DNA from: CAITNM01 sp964446295
GTDB lineage: Bacteria > Pseudomonadota > Alphaproteobacteria > Paracaedibacterales > CAITNM01
DNA length: 12,803 nt
Assembly: GCA_964446295.1 (NCBI GenBank)
Contig: CAYUNR010000044.1
Coordinates: forward strand, 1 to 12,803
Reading direction: 5' to 3'
The translations under genes were made by a program, and so were the position numbers. The first letter of the stretch is position 1, and the number at the start of each line of letters is the position of its first letter. Positions 7,658 to 12,803 of the stretch are shown here, in pieces. A model generated the notes under the pieces. It ran no database searches. It saw nothing but the letters and a program-made list of their open reading frames with translations, and had not been told where the DNA came from.

Positions 7658-8686
7658 ATGCGATTTATTATTTTAATTATAATTTTATTCCCCTTTCTTT
7701 TGGGTCGTGTGGCGCCTATACAGCAGCCACTTGAGACATATATTACTTTAAACGCCCAAAAAGGCTGCTCAGTTCATGTCGCAGCATGGCTATCGCCCAG
7801 CTGTACTCATTGTGCTGAATATTTTTCTGCAGATATTTCCAAAATTACAGCAATGCCTGGTTTTTGTCTTGATCTACATTTTTTTCCTCATCTCTATTTA
7901 TTGGACAAGCCAGTTTCAATTTTAATTTGGAGTCAAGGACCTGATAATGCTTACAAAATTGCAGAAATGTTTTTTAAAAACCAAAGCAAATGGCTTGATA
8001 TTTCCGCCTCTAGAGAAAAACAAAAGGATAGAGAAGAAGACCTTCAAAGCTATATAAAAGACTTGGAAAGTGACACACCTAAAAGCCCAGAAGAATCTGA
8101 AAAAATTAGGAAAATAAAAAATTACCTTGTCGCAAATGATCCTTTTTTGTATGTAAAAATGTTTGCCCTAAATCACTTCAGCATCGATCATTTAGAACAT
8201 TATTTACCCAAAGGTGATGTCGACTTAATCAGCACATTAAGCATGTCTTTAGTCAAGGATCTGCCAAGACGTGATGGCGCTGCTGTAAATTTTTCACCGG
8301 CTTTCACAAATTTAGACGGTCAACTCATTCCCGATGGAAAATTATCTCACGGAATTCTAACCCCAAGTGTCGCGGAAGATATGCTCAAGGCGGCTGGTCA
8401 GTTTTTTCCTAAAGCAGAAGTCACAAAATCTAAAAAGAAATTTGCCACAAAATCAAAAAAAGAAATTAAGATTGACGATGAGATTCAATATGCCGACGAT
8501 GATCTTGGGGAAGAGGCAGAAAAATATGATGATCCTGAAAATGATATGGATCTAGAAGACACAAATCAGTATATCGCAGACGAAACGACCGAGCATTCTA
8601 AGAAAATTGAAAAAATTCTAGACAAAGTGGCTGAGGACATGGTGAATGAAGACAGCGAGAGCTATCAGCACATTTTAAGTAACTAA
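7658..8686 (+). CDS. Exported DsbA-like thioredoxin-fold protein with charged C-terminal tail
   Basis: A 342-aa predicted exported or membrane-anchored thiol-disulfide protein. A strong hydrophobic N-terminus (residues 2-16) is a signal peptide or anchor. The thioredoxin core follows: a CXXC site Cys49-Thr-His-Cys52 in SPSCTHCAEYF, then LHFFPHLYLLD, and a candidate cis-proline at Pro214 in NFSPAFTNLDG. A highly charged helical stretch (about 117-155) is inserted in the helical subdomain. After about residue 252 there is a lysine-rich patch (254-271) and then a tail dense in Asp/Glu (272-310), not part of a normal DsbA. The gene opens a + strand run toward rpoZ but is separated from it by a promoter. 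An oxidoreductase role in the periplasm is inferred; the tail has no match I recognise. Confidence 0.72.
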   Translation: MRFIILIIILFPFLLGRVAPIQQPLETYITLNAQKGCSVHVAAWLSPSCTHCAEYFSADISKITAMPGFCLDLHFFPHLYLLDKPVSILIWSQGPDNAYKIAEMFFKNQSKWLDISASREKQKDREEDLQSYIKDLESDTPKSPEESEKIRKIKNYLVANDPFLYVKMFALNHFSIDHLEHYLPKGDVDLISTLSMSLVKDLPRRDGAAVNFSPAFTNLDGQLIPDGKLSHGILTPSVAEDMLKAAGQFFPKAEVTKSKKKFATKSKKEIKIDDEIQYADDDLGEEAEKYDDPENDMDLEDTNQYIADETTEHSKKIEKILDKVAEDMVNEDSESYQHILSN

Positions 8687-8693
8687 CAAATCC

Positions 8694-8722
8694 TTGCATA
8701 ATTTCTGAACTTCGCCTAATAT
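8694..8722 (+). promoter_or_regulatory. Sigma70-type promoter for rpoZ-rel-acpS
   Basis: TTGCAT at 8694-8699 and TAATAT at 8717-8722 are separated by exactly 17 bases, close to the TTGACA/TATAAT consensus. The spot is right after the stop of the DsbA-like gene and 25 bases upstream of the rpoZ ATG, giving a short leader. Transcription would begin near 8729. The upstream ATG at 8721 lies within the -10 element and so cannot be the rpoZ start on this transcript. Confidence 0.6.
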
Positions 8723-8737
8723 GTGCGGTAGTTATGC

Positions 8738-8743
8738 AGGAGG
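8738..8743 (+). promoter_or_regulatory. Shine-Dalgarno site that fixes the rpoZ start
   Basis: AGGAGG, the best ribosome binding site in the window, ends four bases before ATG 8748. It supports 8748 rather than the in-frame ATG at 8721 as the rpoZ start. Confidence 0.75.
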
Positions 8744-8747
8744 TTTT

Positions 8748-9110
8748 ATGGCTCGAGTTACTGTTGAAGATTGTATCGAAAAGGTTCCAAATAGATTTGA
8801 TTTGGTTGCGTTTGCAGCGAAAAGGGGCCGAGAAATTTCAGCAGGCGCCAGCATAACTGTAGCCCGAGATAATGATAAAAATCCTGTCATAGCACTTCGT
8901 GAAATTGCAGAAGGAAATCTTAATCTTAAAAATATTGAAGAAGGCATAATTAAAGCCTTGCAACGCGCAGTTCTAACTGATGAGCTAGACGTGGAAATTG
9001 ATGGCGATTTACTTGAAGTTATGCAAGATGCTAGTCAATGGCATAAAGATGAACCAACTCCAAAAACAAAAGATATTGAATATATCGACGACGACACTAT
9101 CGAAGATTAA
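8748..9110 (+). CDS. rpoZ: DNA-directed RNA polymerase omega subunit
   Basis: Omega subunit (120 aa) that helps assemble RNA polymerase by clamping the beta' C-terminus and, in Proteobacteria, forms part of a ppGpp binding site. The N-terminus MARVTVEDCIEKVPNRFDLV and the helix with AAKRGREIS (AARRAREI in relatives) are diagnostic; KNPVIALREIAEG follows as expected in Alphaproteobacteria. The C-terminus from about residue 85 is an acidic extension (EPTPKTKDIEYIDDD), which alphaproteobacterial omega proteins commonly carry. The start is set by AGGAGG four bases upstream and by the promoter, which excludes ATG 8721. rel lies 46 bases downstream, so omega and the enzyme making its ligand are probably co-expressed. 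Confidence 0.95.
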   Translation: MARVTVEDCIEKVPNRFDLVAFAAKRGREISAGASITVARDNDKNPVIALREIAEGNLNLKNIEEGIIKALQRAVLTDELDVEIDGDLLEVMQDASQWHKDEPTPKTKDIEYIDDDTIED

Positions 9111-9156
9111 TCAAAAACTGGTTAGACTATAGGAATGTAATTCTAAGAGTATTGCT

Positions 9157-11319
9157 GTGAAAGCAATCACAAGTAAACCTGTAGTTCGTCAATTTGAACT
9201 TGTTGAAAAGCTTAAGCGGTATCACCCAAATACCGATGAAGACTTAGTAAACAAAGCTTATGTATTTTGTATGAAAGTACATGGGCAACAGTTCCGTGAA
9301 TCTGGCGACCCATATTTCTATCACCCCTTAGAAGTAGCTAACATTCTAGCCGACATGAGGCTGGATCATTATTACATTGTAACAGCATTACTTCATGATG
9401 CCATTGAAGATACCCTCACAACTTATGCCGAAATTGAGGTCATGTTTGGCACTGAAATTGCGACGTTAGTTGACGGAGTCACAAAACTTTCGCAGCTTGA
9501 ACTGCAATCATCTTCATCACCCCAGGCTGAAAATTTTAGAAAATTATTTTTGGCAATGTCTAACGACCTTCGCGTGCTTTTGGTCAAACTTGCTGATCGT
9601 GTGCACAATATGCGCACACTATATTTCATCAAAGACCCAGAAAGACGCAAACGAATAGCCAGAGAAACTCTTGAAATTTACGCCCCCTTAGCCAGTCGAA
9701 TCGGTATTACAAAATTCAAAGACGAGCTCCAAAATTATGCATTTGAGCATCTGCACCCAGATGATCATGCTAATGTCATGGAACAATTAGCAAATATGCC
9801 TCAAACACAGCAACTTATTGAAAACATTAACGTTGATATCACAAAAGTTCTAGAAAATGGAAATTTAAAAGTTCAGGTTTTTGGACGAGAAAAAACCCCA
9901 TACTCAATTTGGAAAAAAATTCAAAAGCGCAATATTACTTTTGAACAATTATCAGATTTAATGGCTTTTCGAATTATAGTTACAAATCTGCAAGAATGTT
10001 ATCAAGCACTTGGGCTTATTCACAGCTCTTATATTATGGTTCCTGGACGCTTTAAAGATTATATAAGCACTCCAAAAGCCAATGGCTATCAATCTCTGCA
10101 CACAACATTAATTGGACCATACAATCAAAAAATTGAAATCCAGATTCGTACACAAGAAATGCATGAAATTTGTGAATTCGGTGTTGCTGCTCATTGGCAC
10201 TATAAACAGAAAACTAAAGACAAAGAATCTGTTAATTTTCATGAAGGCACTCAGTATAGCTGGGTAAGAAACCTTTTAGAAATATTAGAGCACGCGGATA
10301 ATCCTGATGAATTTTTAGAGCACACCAAGCTTGAGATGTTTCATGATCAAGTGTTTTGTTTCACTCCAAAAGGAGAAGTTATCGCCTTGCCTAAAAGTGC
10401 TAGCGTACTTGATTTTGCATATGCAATACATGGTGAGGTTGGCAACAAAGCAATCAGCGCAAAAATTAATGGAAAGCAAGTCCCTCTGCGCACAGAGATT
10501 AATAACGGTGATCAAATTGAGATCATCACATCAAGACAACAGCACCCATCTCTCGGCTGGGAAAAATATGTCATTACAGGTAAGGCAAAAGCTCAAATTC
10601 GCAAATTCATTCGCGCAAAAAAACGTGATCAATTTTTAGAGTTAGGAAAAACTCTTCTAACTAAATCATTACAAAAAGAAGGGTGCAACTTTGATGAACG
10701 AATTTTAACCCAAAATATAAAAGAAGGTCAGTTCAGCAACGTTGAAGATATTTTAGTTAGCCTCGGAGAAGGCACTACAAGCATTAAAGATATTGTTAAA
10801 TTTTTCAAACCTCAAACTACATCGACATTTGATGAAGAAACAATAAAACTGAAACCACAAAAAACTGCAGAAACTTTTTCAAAAATTCCTATCAAAGGTT
10901 TGATCCCGGGGATGGCCATTCATTATGCAGGATGCTGTCACCCAATTCTTGGTGACAAAATTATAGGGGTTGTAAATACCGGAAAAGGAATAACAATTCA
11001 CACAAATGACTGTCATCAATTAGCTTTAATACCGTCAGAAAGCGGATTTCTTGACTTAAGCTGGAACGAAGATAACAATGAAGACATCTTCGTCGGTCGG
11101 TTAAAAATCATATTCACCAACAAACAAGGCGCGTTGGCCTCAATTACAAGCGCTATTAGTAAATGTGGGGCTGATATTAATAACTTAAAAATTATACATA
11201 GAAGCATAGATTTTTGGGAAATCATTACTGATATCGGCGTGCACGATAAAGATCAGCTGCAAAATATACAAGCCAGCCTTCGTACCTTAAGTCTTGTTAG
11301 TCAGGTTGACAGACAATGA
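9157..11319 (+). CDS. rel: Bifunctional (p)ppGpp synthetase/hydrolase Rel (RelA/SpoT family)
   Basis: Long RSH enzyme (720 aa) that makes (p)ppGpp from ATP and GDP/GTP in starvation and degrades it otherwise. Hydrolase HD domain: His56 (YFYHPLEV), His80-Asp81 (LLHDAIEDT) and Asp147 (VKLADRVHN), all present, so hydrolysis should work. Synthetase domain: about residues 240-350, with YSIWKKIQKR, DLMAFRIIV, NGYQSLHT and Glu327 in EIQIRT. The RFKD motif (298-301) is the RXKD form of bifunctional Rel/SpoT enzymes rather than the EXDD of monofunctional RelA. A TGS domain (about 397-458), a zinc-finger-like region with AGCCHP (591-596) and HTNDCH (615-620), and a C-terminal ACT domain (about 648-720) complete it. 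The start is GTG 9157; no ATG is available near the conserved N-terminus, and the ribosome binding site is weak. It overlaps acpS by ATGA. Confidence 0.96.
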   Translation: MKAITSKPVVRQFELVEKLKRYHPNTDEDLVNKAYVFCMKVHGQQFRESGDPYFYHPLEVANILADMRLDHYYIVTALLHDAIEDTLTTYAEIEVMFGTEIATLVDGVTKLSQLELQSSSSPQAENFRKLFLAMSNDLRVLLVKLADRVHNMRTLYFIKDPERRKRIARETLEIYAPLASRIGITKFKDELQNYAFEHLHPDDHANVMEQLANMPQTQQLIENINVDITKVLENGNLKVQVFGREKTPYSIWKKIQKRNITFEQLSDLMAFRIIVTNLQECYQALGLIHSSYIMVPGRFKDYISTPKANGYQSLHTTLIGPYNQKIEIQIRTQEMHEICEFGVAAHWHYKQKTKDKESVNFHEGTQYSWVRNLLEILEHADNPDEFLEHTKLEMFHDQVFCFTPKGEVIALPKSASVLDFAYAIHGEVGNKAISAKINGKQVPLRTEINNGDQIEIITSRQQHPSLGWEKYVITGKAKAQIRKFIRAKKRDQFLELGKTLLTKSLQKEGCNFDERILTQNIKEGQFSNVEDILVSLGEGTTSIKDIVKFFKPQTTSTFDEETIKLKPQKTAETFSKIPIKGLIPGMAIHYAGCCHPILGDKIIGVVNTGKGITIHTNDCHQLALIPSESGFLDLSWNEDNNEDIFVGRLKIIFTNKQGALASITSAISKCGADINNLKIIHRSIDFWEIITDIGVHDKDQLQNIQASLRTLSLVSQVDRQ

Positions 11320-11699
11320 TTTTAGGAATTGGATGTGATATTTGTGATATTCGGCGCATTGAAAAGCTTATTGAAACTCAGGGAGTGAAATTTTTAAAAC
11401 GCGTTTTTACAACTTCTGAACAGGAACGATTACAAAAAAGAGCAAAATCCACTGCTGGCTTTGCAAAAGTATTTGCAGCTAAAGAATCGTTAGTGAAAGC
11501 TTTGGGCAATAGTACAGATATCTCGTGGCAAGATATTGAAGTAATTAAAAATCCTCATGGCCGTCCAGAATTTATATTACATGGAGCTGCTCATGAAATG
11601 GCAAAAAATTTAGCAGAAGGAAATTATTCATTATTCTTAAGTCTAAGCGACGAACCTCCTTATGCTTTAGCTTATGTTGTTTTTTGTAAAATTCTTTAA
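11316..11699 (+). CDS. acpS: Holo-[acyl-carrier-protein] synthase
   Basis: 4'-phosphopantetheinyl transferase (127 aa, normal length) that moves phosphopantetheine from CoA to a serine of apo-ACP, needed for fatty acid synthesis. The metal-binding residues Asp8 (GIGCDICDI) and Glu57 (FAAKESLVKALG) are at their standard positions, and GRPEFILHGAA and SLSDEPPYALAYVV match the rest of the fold. The ATG overlaps the rel stop as ATGA, so translation is coupled. Alphaproteobacteria often carry rel, acpS and then lepB-rnc-era; here the cluster stops at acpS and a non-coding RNA candidate follows. Confidence 0.95.
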   Translation: MILGIGCDICDIRRIEKLIETQGVKFLKRVFTTSEQERLQKRAKSTAGFAKVFAAKESLVKALGNSTDISWQDIEVIKNPHGRPEFILHGAAHEMAKNLAEGNYSLFLSLSDEPPYALAYVVFCKIL

Positions 11700-11726
11700 C
11701 CTACCTTTAACTGGTTATACTATATA

Positions 11727-11759
11727 TTGAACATATGGGAAAAACTTGTTACTTATGCT
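11727..11759 (+). promoter_or_regulatory. Possible promoter for the 6S RNA candidate
   Basis: TTGAAC at 11727-11732 and TATGCT at 11754-11759 lie upstream of the predicted RNA 5' end near 11766. The 21-base spacer is longer than ideal, so only the -10 position is convincing. TATACT at 11716-11721 is another -10-like site. Confidence 0.3.
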
Positions 11760-11765
11760 AGATTT

Positions 11766-11925
11766 TCCTGGTGCGGCAACGTTCGTGTGAGTTTAATCCC
11801 TTGGCTCAGTTTACATCCTTGGGAGCTGTCCCTGGCAAAACCGTGGTTTTGTTATATGGCACCCACTTGGCATTTTAGCCACGAGAGGATCATTCGCTCC
11901 ACGGCGTTGGCGGCACCTTTTATTT
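11766..11925 (+). ncRNA. ssrS: 6S RNA candidate
   Basis: Probable 6S RNA, which mimics an open promoter and holds sigma70 RNA polymerase in stationary phase. The ends pair over a long closing stem: GGTGC (11770-11774) with GCACC (11913-11917), CAACG (11777-11781) with CGTTG (11905-11909), CGTG (11784-11787) with CACG (11900-11903) and GAG (11789-11791) with CTC (11897-11899), leaving one bulged U. Inside is a largely unpaired stretch on both sides (a central-bubble candidate) and internal hairpins such as CAAAAC/GTTTTG (11836-11851). The 3' arm, with GGCGGCACC before a T-rich run, resembles GCGGCGGCAUC in E. coli 6S. Length about 160 nt fits. It sits alone between acpS and the next gene. The exact ends are estimates. 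The identity comes from structure and remembered motifs, not a covariance search. Confidence 0.62.
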
Positions 11926-11927
11926 TT
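11918..11927 (+). terminator. T-rich end after the 6S RNA stem
   Basis: TTTTATTTTT-type sequence directly follows the GC-rich 3' arm of the closing stem, which could act as a weak intrinsic terminator or mark where the RNA is trimmed. The stem's partner arm is 120 bases away, so it is not a classic local hairpin terminator. Confidence 0.35.
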
Positions 11928-11937
11928 AGGTGATTGA

Positions 11938-12803
11938 GTGACAATTTTAACTCGTTTTCAAGGCAACGCAGCTGTTATTCAGTTAAATCGACCTCAACAA
12001 TACAATGCGACAAACCTAGAAACTATTCAGGAAATATCTCAATTTTTATTAGCGTGTTCTGGGAATACTCACGTAAAAAAAATTATTATCACCTCAGATC
12101 ACCCTAAAGCTTTTTGTGCAGGCGGAGATATACGCGCCGCTCATGATGCACTAAAAAATAATGATGTAAGCCTCGGCTCTCTTTTTTTTGATGAAGAATA
12201 TAAGTTAATTTACGATTTAGCTACTTGCCAAAAACCAATTATTTCTCTTGTGAATGGCTTATGTTTTGGAGGAGGCATGGGGATTTCTATGCACAATCAG
12301 TACCGTATTATTACAGAAAATGCAGTTTTGGGCATGCCTGAAACCATTATTGGATTCTTCCCAGATGTTGCCGCTAGCTTTAGGTTTGCACAATTTCCAA
12401 AACCTTGGGCTAATTTTTATGGGCTTACAGGAAACACAATCTCAAATTCCCATGCTTTAAAATGGAACATGGCTGACTTTTTTGTTCGCTCGGAATTTCT
12501 CCCTGATTTATTAAATAATTTATGTACCAACGATTCACCCGAAGACACCATCAAACAATTCAGTCAATCAGCTCCTAATGAATATGTTTTTGGAACGGAT
12601 TGGGTGTGTGATGTTTTTTCATTGGATCTGAGCAGTATCTTTAAAAATTTAGAAAATCATGAACATCATGAAGCCAAGAAGACTCTTCATGATTTAAAAT
12701 CTCGATCCCCCTTAAGTCTACTTGTAACCCACAAATTACTTGAAATGTCTCCATTTCTTGATTTGAAAAAAGCACTAACGCTTGATCATGTAATTGCTAT
12801 GAA
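11938..12803 (+). CDS. 3-hydroxyisobutyryl-CoA hydrolase / enoyl-CoA hydratase family (3' truncated by window)
   Basis: Crotonase-fold acyl-CoA enzyme, best matched to 3-hydroxyisobutyryl-CoA hydrolase, which releases 3-hydroxyisobutyrate in valine breakdown. The frame starts at GTG 11938 (stop TGA at 11935-11937 just before) and stays open for 288 codons to the window edge. Landmarks are VIQLNRPQQYNA (residues 13-24), AFCAGGDIRAA (58-68, oxyanion hole), the glycine-rich NGLCFGGGMGISMH (106-119) and MPETIIGFFPDV (133-144). Glu135 and Asp143 there match the catalytic pair of human HIBCH; DV is followed by AAS where GG is common. The SRSPLSLLVTHKLL region near the visible end is also family-typical. 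An in-frame T8 run lies at 12182-12189. Plain enoyl-CoA hydratase is less likely because of the length and the ETIIGFFPD motif. Confidence 0.88.
   Translation, partial: MTILTRFQGNAAVIQLNRPQQYNATNLETIQEISQFLLACSGNTHVKKIIITSDHPKAFCAGGDIRAAHDALKNNDVSLGSLFFDEEYKLIYDLATCQKPIISLVNGLCFGGGMGISMHNQYRIITENAVLGMPETIIGFFPDVAASFRFAQFPKPWANFYGLTGNTISNSHALKWNMADFFVRSEFLPDLLNNLCTNDSPEDTIKQFSQSAPNEYVFGTDWVCDVFSLDLSSIFKNLENHEHHEAKKTLHDLKSRSPLSLLVTHKLLEMSPFLDLKKALTLDHVIAM

Noticed and set aside
8721..8747. N-terminal extension of rpoZ from ATG 8721
   Set aside because: It overlaps the -10 element and lacks a ribosome binding site, while ATG 8748 has AGGAGG and matches the family N-terminus.
11770..11917. SRP RNA, tmRNA or RNase P RNA as alternative identities for the structured stretch
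   Set aside because: No GGAAG/tetraloop SRP core, no tRNA-like ends with a tag frame, and the length is far too short for RNase P RNA; the end-to-end stem with a central bubble fits 6S.
11727..11933. 68-codon ORF from TTG across the 6S RNA candidate
   Set aside because: The start is poor, the translation resembles no family I know, and the DNA is better explained by a structured RNA with a long closing stem.
12254..12460. 68-codon ORF on + strand
   Set aside because: It is an out-of-frame shadow within the acyl-CoA hydrolase gene, whose own frame has complete family motifs.

Overview
The window is AT-rich, gene-dense and protein-coding on nearly its whole length. It looks like a chromosome segment of an alphaproteobacterium with a reduced, low-GC genome. 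The lineage evidence is a DUF1467 gene (a family I know mainly from Alphaproteobacteria), the rpoZ-rel-acpS order typical of that class, and the protein sequences themselves. A host-associated Holosporales-like or similar deep lineage would fit, but that is inference from base composition and gene content. I see no transposase, integrase, phage gene or CRISPR array.

Left part (1-2672, + strand): the 3' part of yejB (inner-membrane permease of a peptide/microcin C-type ABC importer), overlapped by a secreted trypsin-fold serine protease, a DUF1467 membrane protein and rsmI (16S rRNA C1402 2'-O-methyltransferase). These four genes overlap end to start and are probably co-transcribed. yejE, the usual next gene after yejB, is not there.

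Middle part (2832-6491, + strand): a type II secretion / type IV pilus inner-membrane platform cassette. It holds gspF, a GspL/PilM-like protein, a GspM/PilO-like protein and a small GspC/PilP/MshK-like periplasmic protein. gspF is split by one surplus A in an A7 tract, so its last membrane segment lies in another frame. No secretin, ATPase or pseudopilin gene is in the window. A family-4 glycosyltransferase on the - strand (7575-6472) converges on this cassette and overlaps its last gene by 20 bases.

Right part (7658-12803, + strand): a secreted DsbA-like thioredoxin-fold protein with a long charged tail, then a clear sigma70-type promoter and the stringent-response block rpoZ (RNA polymerase omega), rel (bifunctional (p)ppGpp synthetase/hydrolase) and acpS (holo-ACP synthase, overlapping rel by ATGA). 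Between acpS and the next gene lies a roughly 160-nt stretch with a long closing stem, which I read as a 6S RNA (ssrS) gene. The window ends inside a GTG-started 3-hydroxyisobutyryl-CoA hydrolase gene (valine catabolism). RNA polymerase omega, (p)ppGpp metabolism and a probable 6S RNA all act on transcription under starvation, so this part reads as a growth-control neighbourhood.

No wholly new system is evident. The points most worth a second look are the gspF frameshift at a homopolymer, the candidate 6S RNA, the divergent secretion cassette, the yejB-protease junction and the DsbA-like protein with its acidic tail.
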